Assembly (NCBI RefSeq): GCF_902712875.1
Contig: NZ_LR743509.1
Coordinates: 3,052,001-3,116,000 of the forward strand
Reading direction: 5' to 3'
DNA length: 64,000 nucleotides
From: Hyphomicrobium sp. ghe19
GTDB taxonomy: Bacteria > Pseudomonadota > Alphaproteobacteria > Rhizobiales > Hyphomicrobiaceae
The notes below the pieces were generated by a model, which was not told where the DNA came from, ran no database searches, and saw only the letters and a list, made by a program, of their open reading frames with translations. Position 1 is the first letter of the stretch. Every line of letters begins with the position of its first letter. A program made the position numbers and the translations under genes. This document shows, piece after piece, positions 56,700-64,000 of the stretch.

Positions 56700-56855
56700 A
56701 TGCGTGGCTTCGATCCAGAACTTGAACGGCGCATTCGCGCTTTCGAAAACGCGCCGGCGGAAAACGCAAGCTTCACCTTTTGGGATTGGCTCGCGCTCGT
56801 GACGCTTGGAGTCGTCTTTCCCGTTGGCCTCCTGATCTGGGGATGGCCTTGGTGA
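56700..56855 (+). CDS. Very small membrane protein (51 residues)
   Basis: A 51-codon frame from ATG at 56700 to TGA at 56855. The first 25 residues are charged (MRGFDPELERRIRAFENAPA); the rest is one hydrophobic helix (WDWLALVTLGVVFPVGLLIWGW) ending in PW. An AGGGAAA site is 7-13 bases before the ATG. It fits the gap between EthD and the aldehyde dehydrogenase, on the same strand. No family recognised. It may help anchor an operon enzyme to the membrane, but that is a guess. Confidence 0.62.
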   Translation: MRGFDPELERRIRAFENAPAENASFTFWDWLALVTLGVVFPVGLLIWGWPW

Positions 56856-56939
56856 TACCCGCATCCAGGCAATTCTCGATATTTCGATGAGCAGCCATCC
56901 TCGCTCGCTCACACTCAACCAGCGTAGGTGAACCTTTAA

Positions 56940-58424
56940 ATGTTGAACTCCGCTTCGAAGCAGACGACCGATTTTCTGTCCGCACAGCACAAGCTCGTCA
57001 TTGGCGGAGCCGAGATCGGCAGCGCGTCGGGTGAGAGTTTCGAAACTTTCGATCCGGCGTTCGGAAAAGTGCTGGCGTCGGTGCAGCACGCCAAGCAGGC
57101 GGACGTCGATGCGGCCGTCGCCTCGGCGCAAGCGGCACAGCAGGTGTGGCAGAAAATGGCGCCGAGCGAACGCGCGGCACTCTTGATGCGGTTCGCAGAC
57201 CTCATCGAACGCGATACCGCGTGGATTTCAGAAGTCGAAAGCCTCGACTCCGGAAAGCCCAAGTTGCACATCGCAGCGGTCGACATTCCATTGGCCGTCG
57301 GCGCACTTCGCTATAACGCCGGCTGGTGCACCAAGCTCGCCGGTGAGACCATTCCCGTCGGCGCCCCTGACATGCACGTCTATACGCGCCGTGAGCCGGT
57401 CGGCGTCGTTGCCGCCATCGTGCCGTGGAATTTTCCACTCTGCCAGGCTTGCTTCAAGATCGCGCCGGCTCTCGCTGCGGGCTGCACCGTCATCCTGAAG
57501 CCCGCCGAGCAGACGCCGCTGTCGGCTCTCATTCTCGGAAAGCTTGCCCTCGAAGCAGGCATCCCGCCCGGCGTCCTCAACGTTCTGACGGGCGAAGGCG
57601 CGACGACTGGCCAAGCCCTGGTTGAGCATCCGGGTGTCGCCAAGATCTCGTTCACGGGCTCTGAAGAGGTCGGCAAGCACATCGCGCGCAGCGCTTCCAA
57701 GACGCTCAAGCATGTCTCACTGGAACTCGGCGGCAAAAACCCGAACATCATCTTTGCCGATTGCGATGTCGATGCCGCCGCTTCGGTCGCCGCGGGCGCA
57801 ATCTTCTTCTACAGCGGGCAGGTCTGCTCGGCGGGCTCGCGTCTCATGGTCGATGCGGCCGTCTACGACCGTGTCGTCGACCGCGTCGTATCGGAAGCGA
57901 AGCAGCTCAAGCTCGGCCACGGTCTCAACGCCGACACGACGATGGGGCCGCTGATTTCCGAAGATCAGCTCGCGCGGGTCAACGGTTTCGTCGAACAGTC
58001 GCGCAAGGGCGGCATAGACATTGCCATCGGCGGAACACGCGGCAAAGGCGATCTGGCATCCGGTTCATTCTACGAGCCGACCGTCCTCTGCGGCGCAGAC
58101 GATAACGCCAGCGTCGTCAAGGAAGAGATTTTCGGACCGGTTCTCACGATCCAGAAATTCAATTCGCTCGACGATCTCGTGCCGCGGGCGAACAACAGCA
58201 ACTTCGGTCTCGCGGCCGGCATCTGGACACGCGACATATCCAAGGCCCACGCCGCAGCCGCAGCGATCCAGGCCGGCACCGTCTGGATCAATACCTACAA
58301 TCAGTTCGATGCGGCGGTCGGCTGGGGCGGCTTCAAGCAATCGGGTTACGGCAAGGACAACGGACGCGAAGGCCTCGACAAATATCTTCAGACGAAGACC
58401 GTCTGGGTAAATTACGCTTCATAA
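56940..58424 (+). CDS. Aldehyde dehydrogenase 2
   Basis: A 494-residue aldehyde dehydrogenase. Cys296 in YSGQVCSAGSR is the nucleophile and ELGGKNPN has the Glu base. VPWNFPLCQACFKIAPALAAG and EEIFGPVL are typical. It is closest in pattern to betaine-aldehyde or aminoaldehyde dehydrogenases, as expected for an amine route. The preceding small ORF is 84 bp away. A second such enzyme in the same region suggests that two different aldehydes arise. Confidence 0.93.
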   Translation: MLNSASKQTTDFLSAQHKLVIGGAEIGSASGESFETFDPAFGKVLASVQHAKQADVDAAVASAQAAQQVWQKMAPSERAALLMRFADLIERDTAWISEVESLDSGKPKLHIAAVDIPLAVGALRYNAGWCTKLAGETIPVGAPDMHVYTRREPVGVVAAIVPWNFPLCQACFKIAPALAAGCTVILKPAEQTPLSALILGKLALEAGIPPGVLNVLTGEGATTGQALVEHPGVAKISFTGSEEVGKHIARSASKTLKHVSLELGGKNPNIIFADCDVDAAASVAAGAIFFYSGQVCSAGSRLMVDAAVYDRVVDRVVSEAKQLKLGHGLNADTTMGPLISEDQLARVNGFVEQSRKGGIDIAIGGTRGKGDLASGSFYEPTVLCGADDNASVVKEEIFGPVLTIQKFNSLDDLVPRANNSNFGLAAGIWTRDISKAHAAAAAIQAGTVWINTYNQFDAAVGWGGFKQSGYGKDNGREGLDKYLQTKTVWVNYAS

Positions 58425-58476
58425 CATTGCCAAGTTTGCCATAGACGGCCCGATAGAACGCTGTTTTTAAAGCGGT

Positions 58477-58498
58477 CGCGTCCGGTGATACGGACGCG
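58477..58498 (+). other. Strong stem-loop before the DUF4242 gene
   Basis: CGCGTCCG (58477-58484) pairs perfectly with CGGACGCG (58491-58498) over the six-base loop GTGATA. There is no T-run afterward, so it is not a normal terminator. It ends 23 bp before the DUF4242 ATG; it may be an mRNA-stability or translation structure between two cistrons. Confidence 0.6.
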
Positions 58499-58521
58499 CC
58501 CAAGAAGCCAAGGGAGTGCAA

Positions 58522-58794
58522 ATGAAAAAGTACATCATCGAGCGGAACATACCCGGCGTCGGCGATTCAAGTGCGGATCAGCTCAAAGGCGCGGCCGCGA
58601 CTTCCAATGCTGCCCTGGCGAAGTTGGGGCCGGACGTGCAGTGGCTTCATTCCTACATCGCGGGCGACAGCACCTTCTGCGTCTATCTCGCAAAGGACGA
58701 GGAGTCGATCCGCAAGCACGCAGAACTCAGCGGCTTCCCCGCGAACCGCATCGTCGAGGTCAAGACGGTCATTGACCCTTCGGCTGCAGGCTGA
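58522..58794 (+). CDS. DUF4242 (SCO4226-like) family protein
   Basis: A 90-residue protein beginning MKKYIIERNIPGVGDSSADQ, with WLHSYIAGDSTFCVYLAKDEESIRKHAELSGFPANRI. This matches DUF4242; one member, SCO4226, was reported as a nickel-binding protein with a ferredoxin-like fold. The ATG at 58522 has an AGGGAG site; a GTG six bases upstream is also in frame. It ends the oxygenase operon or begins a new cistron with the amine oxidase. Function unknown. Confidence 0.82.
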   Translation: MKKYIIERNIPGVGDSSADQLKGAAATSNAALAKLGPDVQWLHSYIAGDSTFCVYLAKDEESIRKHAELSGFPANRIVEVKTVIDPSAAG

Positions 58795-58903
58795 ACCGGC
58801 ATTTAGTTGGGGCACTATCGGGGCGCGTGGATGAAAGTCTGCGCGCCTCATCATTTCACCCGGTATCCTCGGCCGGACTGCGGTATGAACCCGCTTTACA
58901 ATC

Positions 58904-58919
58904 TTTCATATTAGTGAAA
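58904..58919. promoter_or_regulatory. TTTC-N6-GTGA site before the PuuB-like gene
   Basis: TTTCATATTAGTGAAA, an imperfect dyad (TTTCA... TGAAA), is 31 bp upstream of the ATG at 58950. It aligns without gaps with the sites at 44552 and 60253. Confidence 0.6.
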
Positions 58920-58949
58920 ACCTCCGTCCCGCTTCATAGGGGGCGAACA

Positions 58950-60236
58950 ATGGTTGCCGGCTACCAAGCAAAGTCCGTGTGGGCCGAGCGAACTTTCGCG
59001 CCTCTGGCTTCCCACGCTCTGAAGACAGGCGAAAAAGTCGATCTCGCCATCGTCGGCGGCGGAATTCTTGGTCTTTCCTCCGCCCTTCACGCAGCGCGTT
59101 CTGGACTTTCCGTCCGTGTTCTTGAAGCGGCGAATGTTGGAGATCGCGCATCGGGTCTCAACGGCGGCCAAGTCATCCCCGGATTGAAGTACGATCCGGA
59201 TTGGCTGCTCCAGCATTTCGGCGAAAAGCGCGGCGAGTCTCTCGTTCGCTTCGGGGCGTCGCTCGCCGACGGCGTCTTCGATCTCATTGCGCGCGAAAAC
59301 CTCGATGTGCCCGTCGAGCGGGCGGGTTGGATCCAGGCGGCGCACTCGGAGACGGCGTTGCGAGCCGCCGAGCAGCGCGCCAAGCAATGGACCGCAAGGG
59401 GCGTGTCGGCAAAGCTTTTGAGTGCGGTCGATGTCAACCGCCTCACCGGCGCACGCGGATACCACGGCGGTTGGCTCGACCCGCGCGGCGGCGCCATCCA
59501 ACCGCTGGCTTATACGCGCGAGCTGGCGCGGGTGGCCGTCGATGCAGGCGCGCGCATAGCGGAAAACACACGGATTACTGCGATTAAACGCGATAATTCA
59601 GAGTGGGTTCTCACAACGACTGACGGCCGTTCACTTCACGCGAAAGGCGTCATCGTCGCGACGAATGCCTACGCGGATGCTCTCATTCCGGGTCTAGCGC
59701 GAACGCTTCTGCCGCTGCATTCGTTTCAAATCGCGACTGCGCCGCTCTCGGATGCGCTTCTCGCAAGCATCCTGCCGGACGGGCAGGTCGTCTCGGATTC
59801 CCGCCGTATCGTCATCTATTATCGGAAGGGTCCCGGCGGCCGTATGCTACTCGGTGGCCGCGGGTCGATGGCCGATCCAACGGATCCGAAAGCGTGGGCC
59901 CATCTCGAGCACGCCTTCAAGCGGCTCTATCCGGCGCTTTCCAATGTCCCCATCGAAAAGCGATGGTACGGACGTATCGCGATGACGCTCGATCACCTAC
60001 CCCACGTGCATGAACCCGACGCCGGATTGCTCGTTGCGGCGGGGTGCCAAGGCCGCGGTATTGGCCTGATGACCGGCCTCGGTCCTCGCCTCGTCGACTA
60101 TTTCGTATCGAGGGACCCTGAGCTTCTCCCGTTTCCGCCGACGCCGATCCGCCCAATACTGTTTCACGCTTTTCGGAATGTCGGAATCGGAGCGGCTATC
60201 GCCTGGTATCGCCTCGTGGACATGCTGGAAAAGTAA
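58950..60236 (+). CDS. FAD-dependent amine oxidoreductase, PuuB-like
   Basis: A 428-residue oxidase of the D-amino-acid-oxidase group. LAIVGGGILGLSSALHAARSGL is the FAD Rossmann site; ASGLNGGQVIPG follows, and the C-terminal GCQGRGIGLMTGLG closes the FAD site. The layout, with a short region before the Rossmann motif (SVWAERT), is that of gamma-glutamylputrescine oxidase PuuB and related amine oxidases. It produces an aldehyde, ammonia or amine, and peroxide. The ATG at 58950 follows an AGGGGGCG site. An importer and a PuuR-like regulator follow it. Confidence 0.9.
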   Translation: MVAGYQAKSVWAERTFAPLASHALKTGEKVDLAIVGGGILGLSSALHAARSGLSVRVLEAANVGDRASGLNGGQVIPGLKYDPDWLLQHFGEKRGESLVRFGASLADGVFDLIARENLDVPVERAGWIQAAHSETALRAAEQRAKQWTARGVSAKLLSAVDVNRLTGARGYHGGWLDPRGGAIQPLAYTRELARVAVDAGARIAENTRITAIKRDNSEWVLTTTDGRSLHAKGVIVATNAYADALIPGLARTLLPLHSFQIATAPLSDALLASILPDGQVVSDSRRIVIYYRKGPGGRMLLGGRGSMADPTDPKAWAHLEHAFKRLYPALSNVPIEKRWYGRIAMTLDHLPHVHEPDAGLLVAAGCQGRGIGLMTGLGPRLVDYFVSRDPELLPFPPTPIRPILFHAFRNVGIGAAIAWYRLVDMLEK

Positions 60237-60252
60237 GTCGACGGATTGACAA

Positions 60253-60268
60253 TTTCTCAAATGTGAAA
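60253..60268. promoter_or_regulatory. TTTC-N6-GTGA site before importer 3
   Basis: TTTCTCAAATGTGAAA lies 32 bp before the PotB-like ATG at 60300. It is a dyad (TTTCTCA-AA-TGTGAAA, one mismatch) and aligns with sites at 44552 and 58904. Confidence 0.6.
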
Positions 60269-60299
60269 AACTATCGGGTGAATTCAGGAATACGCGTAC

Positions 60300-61196
60300 A
60301 TGTCCGTATCCGCCGAACCAGCCCTTGCGCTACCGGCCGCTTCCGAGCGGCAGCCCCGGCTTTTCGGGATCGGCATGACGGCACCGGGCGCGCTCGCAAC
60401 ATCGGTGCTGGTGCTTTTCGCTCTTGGCGTTGTCCTGTTTCTCGGCTTCCGCACGAATGACGGCTCGCTGCTCGGCGGCGCCTTCACACTCGACAATTTC
60501 AAAGCTGCACTGGCAGACCCGCTCTACGCGACGGTGATATTGCGTTCGCTGGCGATTGCCGGGCTCGTCACGCTCGCGACCGTCGTGACGGCCTATCCGG
60601 TCGCCTACTATTTAGCGTTTCACGCCGGCAAGCATCGCGGGCTCCTGCTCTTCATCGTGACGCTGCCGTTTTGGACGAGCTATCTTTTGCGCGTTTTCGC
60701 GTGGAAGGTCGTGCTGGCGTTCAACGGTGTCCTGAACTCGGCGCTCATGACGGCCGGCATAACGTCGGAGCCCATCCTCGCATTCCTCAACACACCGGCG
60801 GCTGTTGTGATCACACTCGCGCACGCTTATGCGGCGTTCGCCATCCTGCCGATCTATGTCGCGCTTGAGAATGTGCCCCGATCCCTAATCGAAGCGGCCG
60901 AAGATCTCGGCGCGCGTCCGGCATCGATATTCCGTAGGATCATCTTGCCGATTTCGATGCCCGGCGTCATGGCCGCGGCGCTCGTCGTATTCGTACCGAC
61001 GGTCGGCGACTACGTAACGCCGGCACTCGTCGGCGGGCCAAACAGCACGATGATCGGTTCGATGATCCAGGCGCAGTTCGGAAAGGCCAACGACTGGCCG
61101 TTCGGCGCCGCGCTCTCGGTCATCGTCATGCTCGTGATCCTGGCGGTCGTCATTGGCGCGCGCCTCGCCGACAGGCGTTTTGGGAGCAGAACGTGA
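60300..61196 (+). CDS. ABC importer 3 permease, PotB-like
   Basis: A 298-residue permease with six helices and a coupling loop EAAEDLGARPASIFRRIILP. It is the first gene of the third importer and lies 63 bp after the PuuB-like gene. The stop overlaps the next gene's ATG/GTG region by four bases. Confidence 0.92.
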   Translation: MSVSAEPALALPAASERQPRLFGIGMTAPGALATSVLVLFALGVVLFLGFRTNDGSLLGGAFTLDNFKAALADPLYATVILRSLAIAGLVTLATVVTAYPVAYYLAFHAGKHRGLLLFIVTLPFWTSYLLRVFAWKVVLAFNGVLNSALMTAGITSEPILAFLNTPAAVVITLAHAYAAFAILPIYVALENVPRSLIEAAEDLGARPASIFRRIILPISMPGVMAAALVVFVPTVGDYVTPALVGGPNSTMIGSMIQAQFGKANDWPFGAALSVIVMLVILAVVIGARLADRRFGSRT

Positions 61197-62029
61197 AACC
61201 AGCAGGCACCGCTAAAGCGCCTTGGCTCACGGTCTACGTCGTCGCGTACGTTCTGTTTCTATATCTGCCAATCGCGATCATTCCGCTCTTCTCCTTCAAC
61301 AATTCGATCCAAGCCGCTTTTCCGCTGAGCGGGTTCACGCTGGAATGGTATCGAAGCCTTCTCGGCAATGACAATCTGCATCGTGCCTTCCAGACGAGTT
61401 TGATCGTCGGCGTTTCTGCGGCGTTCCTCGCGACATCGATCGGCGTCACGGTCGGCTACATGGAAGTCGCCGGGGGGACCCGCACATCGAGCCTGATATC
61501 GGCGCTCTGCCGTCTGCCGATATTGATCCCGGGCGTCATCGTCGGGATTGCGCTTCTGATACTGGTCAATCTCGCGGGCCTTGGGCCGTCGCGGATCGCC
61601 ATCGTGCTCGGTCATACGCTCGTTGCGCTGCCGACGGCCGTTGTCATCATGCGGGGCAGATTTGCGTCGCTGCCCAGAAGTTTCAGCGAAGTCGCGATGG
61701 ATCTCGGCGCGCATGAATGGACGACGTTCCGTCGTATCGTTCTGCCGCTCGCGGCGCCCGCCATCACCTCATCGTTCATGCTGTCGTTTTTGACGTCGTT
61801 CGACGAATTCATCGTTGCGTTTTTTCTATCGGGCGCGGAGCCGACGTTGCCGCTCTACGTCTGGGGGCAGCTCCGCTTCCCGAAAGCGCTTCCGAGCGTC
61901 ATGGCGCTCGGCACATTCATTTTGCTTGCGTCAATCGTGATCGCAACTGTCGCCGAAATCATTCGGCGGCGCGGCGCGGCGAGCGACGAACTTCCCGTCA
62001 CTACACCGAGACCTCTGCCGATTTCTTGA
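61193..62029 (+). CDS. ABC importer 3 permease, PotC-like
   Basis: A 278-residue permease starting with GTG at 61193 (GTGAAACCAGC), which overlaps the previous stop. It has the EVAMDLGAHEWTTFRRIVLP coupling loop and the FDEFIVAFF helix typical of PotC. Second gene of the importer. Confidence 0.92.
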   Translation: MKPAGTAKAPWLTVYVVAYVLFLYLPIAIIPLFSFNNSIQAAFPLSGFTLEWYRSLLGNDNLHRAFQTSLIVGVSAAFLATSIGVTVGYMEVAGGTRTSSLISALCRLPILIPGVIVGIALLILVNLAGLGPSRIAIVLGHTLVALPTAVVIMRGRFASLPRSFSEVAMDLGAHEWTTFRRIVLPLAAPAITSSFMLSFLTSFDEFIVAFFLSGAEPTLPLYVWGQLRFPKALPSVMALGTFILLASIVIATVAEIIRRRGAASDELPVTTPRPLPIS

Positions 62030-62052
62030 GCGCGAACAGGGAGTATAAAGTC

Positions 62053-63117
62053 ATGGACGGTTCGACGACACGCACAATGCTTCGCAGGGCCGCCGGCCTT
62101 GCGACGATCATCGCCTCACTCGCAACGCCCGCACTCGCCGCCGACAAGCTGACGTACTTCACGTGGTCCGGTTACGAATTGCCGGACTTCAACAAGAGCT
62201 TCCTCGGGGCTCATCCCGATGGCGTCGAAGCTTCCGTCTTCAGCGATGACGACGAAGCCTTCACCAAGGTCAAGGCGGGCTTCCATCCCGACCTCGCGCA
62301 TCCCTGCTACGACAAGATCGCGCGATGGAACAAGGAGGGCCTGCTGCAGCCGATCGATACGAAGCGCATCAAGAACTGGGATACGATTTTCCCGGTGTTC
62401 AAGAACCTGGCCGACATTCAGGCGGGCGACGGCAAGGTCTGGATGGTTCCGTGGGATTGGGGAAACACCTCCATTCTCTATCGCACCGATCTCGTGAAAG
62501 ATCCGGCACCTTCTTGGAACCTCCTCTGGGACAAGCAATACAGCGGTCGCATCGCAACGATCGATGCCGTGCATGATACGCCTGTCGTTGCGGCCCTTCT
62601 TGCCGGCGTCAGCCCGTTCGACATGTCGGCTGCGGAACTCGAGAAGGTCGCGGCTAAACTCCGCGAGCAGCGGCCGCTTCTTCGCGCCTACACGACGGAT
62701 ATGACATCCGTCGAGCAGTCGCTGGCGAGTGGCGAGCTCGTTGCCGCGATGACGTGGAACGCTTCTGCCACGACGCTCAAGAAGCAAGGCGTCAAGGTCG
62801 AATTCATGAAGCCGAAGGAAGGCATGCTGACCTGGAGCTGCGGGTTCGTGATGCTGAAGGACGCCAAGAACGTCGATCTTGCCTACGACTTCATCAACAG
62901 CCGACTCGAAGCCGCGTCAGGCAAAGAGCTGATCACGCAGTATGGCTACGGCAGCGCATCGAGCGCGGCGTTTGCTCTCGTTCCGAAAGAGGAACTCGAC
63001 CGGCTGCAGCTTCCGGCCGAACCGGACGAGGTTTTGAAGAGCACGGTTTTCACCGGACCGATGAAGCAGAACGACGATCTTGCTAAAATGTTCGAGAAGG
63101 TGAAGGCCGGCGGCTAA
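62053..63117 (+). CDS. ABC importer 3 periplasmic binding protein
   Basis: A 354-residue PotD-like binding protein. The ATG at 62053 (MDGSTTRTMLRRAAGLATI) gives a signal peptide with a double Arg and hydrophobic core, cut near ALAADK; a Sec or weak Tat signal. The mature part starts LTYFTWSGYELPDF, the usual PotD opening. Upstream in-frame sequence from 61717 is not part of it. It follows the permease by 23 bp. Confidence 0.92.
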   Translation: MDGSTTRTMLRRAAGLATIIASLATPALAADKLTYFTWSGYELPDFNKSFLGAHPDGVEASVFSDDDEAFTKVKAGFHPDLAHPCYDKIARWNKEGLLQPIDTKRIKNWDTIFPVFKNLADIQAGDGKVWMVPWDWGNTSILYRTDLVKDPAPSWNLLWDKQYSGRIATIDAVHDTPVVAALLAGVSPFDMSAAELEKVAAKLREQRPLLRAYTTDMTSVEQSLASGELVAAMTWNASATTLKKQGVKVEFMKPKEGMLTWSCGFVMLKDAKNVDLAYDFINSRLEAASGKELITQYGYGSASSAAFALVPKEELDRLQLPAEPDEVLKSTVFTGPMKQNDDLAKMFEKVKAGG

Positions 63118-63186
63118 CCAACAGGCGAGCCGGGTTCGAGCATCCGCAGTCCAAAACTCTGAAACTTTCGAAGGAAAGGAAGCAAC

Positions 63187-63813
63187 GTGGTTCGGACGAA
63201 AACGAGTGAAGGGCGCGCGGAAGTCTTGGAGCAAGTGCCACCAGAGGCCGATGTCCGTCTCGGGCGCCGCATCCGCGCGGCGCGTCTCGAGCGGAAGCTG
63301 GGTCTCTCAGACGTTGCGCAGCGCGCCGGCATTTCTGTCGGCGCGCTCAGTCAAATAGAACGGGGCATATCTTCGTTGCGCGTGCGCGTGCTATGGCCGC
63401 TTGCAGCGGCTCTCGGCGTCGAGCCGCACAGCCTGCTTGCGGAAAGCCAGGACGACGGCGGCGATCTCTATGTTGTCAGGTCGGCGCATCGGAAGGACAT
63501 ACCCGTTCGATCGGAAGGCATTCACAAGGAGCTTCTTTCGCCACCGGGTTCGGTGCTGACGGGGCTTCTCGTCTCCGTCGATCCCGACTGCGGAACCGGA
63601 CATTCCTACAGCCACGCCGGCCACGAATTCGGCATAGTGAGGAAAGGCCAATTCGAATTGACCATCGACAGCGTCGTTTATCTGCTCAAGGCCGGCGATA
63701 GTTTTGCTTTCAAGAGCACGCTTGAGCACTCGTTCCGCAATCGCGGCAAGGAGCGGTGCGAGATCGTGTGGATCAATACTGCGAAGCCGAATGAGATCGC
63801 CAATGGTGCGTGA
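63187..63813 (+). CDS. XRE-cupin transcriptional regulator 3 (PuuR-like)
   Basis: A 208-residue regulator starting at GTG 63187, with an AAGGA site 5 to 10 bp before it. XRE helix-turn-helix at about 20-75 ([37 protein letters not shown]), cupin at about 125-200 ([25 protein letters not shown] and AGDSFAFKS). Its place inside the importer 3 operon, between binding protein and ATPase, makes it the best candidate to bind the TTTC-N6-GTGA sites. The stop overlaps the ATPase start by 11 bp. Confidence 0.92.
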   Translation: MVRTKTSEGRAEVLEQVPPEADVRLGRRIRAARLERKLGLSDVAQRAGISVGALSQIERGISSLRVRVLWPLAAALGVEPHSLLAESQDDGGDLYVVRSAHRKDIPVRSEGIHKELLSPPGSVLTGLLVSVDPDCGTGHSYSHAGHEFGIVRKGQFELTIDSVVYLLKAGDSFAFKSTLEHSFRNRGKERCEIVWINTAKPNEIANGA

Positions 63814-64000
63814 TCCGCTCCTGCGCCTCGATGCGGTTTCAAAAATTTTCGACGGCGGTACGGTCGGTCTCCACGACGTCGATCTCGATATCGGGCACGG
63901 CGAGTTCGTCAGCCTTCTCGGCCCGTCGGGTTGCGGGAAGACGACGAGCTTGCGGCTGATGGCCGGCTTCGAGCAACCGACAAGCGGGCGCGTGCTTCTC
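63803..64000 (+). CDS. ABC importer 3 ATPase, PotA-like, N-terminal part
   Basis: The first 66 codons of an ABC ATPase that runs past the window end. ATG at 63803 overlaps the regulator's stop. The Walker A GPSGCGKT is at residues 40-47, and GFEQPTSG follows as in the first importer ATPase. It completes the third importer. Confidence 0.92.
   Translation, partial: MVRDPLLRLDAVSKIFDGGTVGLHDVDLDIGHGEFVSLLGPSGCGKTTSLRLMAGFEQPTSGRVLL

Noticed and set aside
61717..62052. N-terminal 112-codon extension of importer 3 binding protein
   Set aside because: It is antisense-free but overlaps the permease in another frame, is arginine- and histidine-rich, and removes the signal peptide from the N-terminus; the ATG at 62053 is clearly the start.

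Overview
The window reads as a chromosomal stretch of a GC-rich alphaproteobacterium, most likely order Hyphomicrobiales (Hyphomicrobium-like). This rests on the ure2-type urease order, the many PotABCD-like importers, dimethylglycine-dehydrogenase-type enzymes and the general codon style; it is an inference, since no rRNA or tRNA marker is present. I saw no insertion sequence, CRISPR array, prophage or tRNA.

Layout. 1-4.8 kb: the 3' end of a dctA-like dicarboxylate carrier, then a complete polyamine-type ABC importer (ATPase, Tat-exported binding protein, two permeases). 4.8-9.3 kb: an atypical RNase HII, a ChaB-like protein, a CBS-domain protein, a MarR regulator with a cysteine-rich tail, and a PAS-GGDEF-EAL protein. 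9.3-13.1 kb: CheW and a soluble globin-coupled chemoreceptor (aerotaxis), HdeD, and a small secreted repeat protein. 13.5-21.1 kb: an exported cytochrome P450, a frameshifted Rieske-FAD reductase, Hsp20, a DUF2092 protein, FUSC and two CrcB/Fluc fluoride channel subunits. 21.2-30.4 kb: a full urease cluster on the minus strand (ureA-B-C-E-F-G-D, urea transporter) with a NiCoT nickel permease upstream, so substrate and metal uptake sit beside the enzyme. 31.3-34.9 kb: a glycosyltransferase, a carbamoyl-amino-acid-type amidohydrolase, two small proteins and a decayed autotransporter.

35-64 kb is an accessory catabolic region. It holds two separate two-component flavin monooxygenase systems: an acyl-CoA-dehydrogenase-fold oxygenase with a flavin reductase and a cupin, and a luciferase-like oxygenase with an amidohydrolase, flavin reductase and EthD protein. 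It also holds two aldehyde dehydrogenases, two amine-oxidising FAD enzymes (DMGDH-like and PuuB-like), two more Pot-type ABC importers, NCS1 and MFS transporters, and six regulators: three XRE-cupin proteins, one AraC, and one double Lrp/AsnC protein here, plus MarR further upstream. A 16-bp dyad of form TTTC-N6-GTGA lies before the DMGDH-like gene, the PuuB-like gene and the third importer, suggesting that the two amine-oxidation clusters share a regulon. The substrates cannot be named from sequence; secondary or tertiary amines, polyamines or N-containing organic compounds are the best guess.
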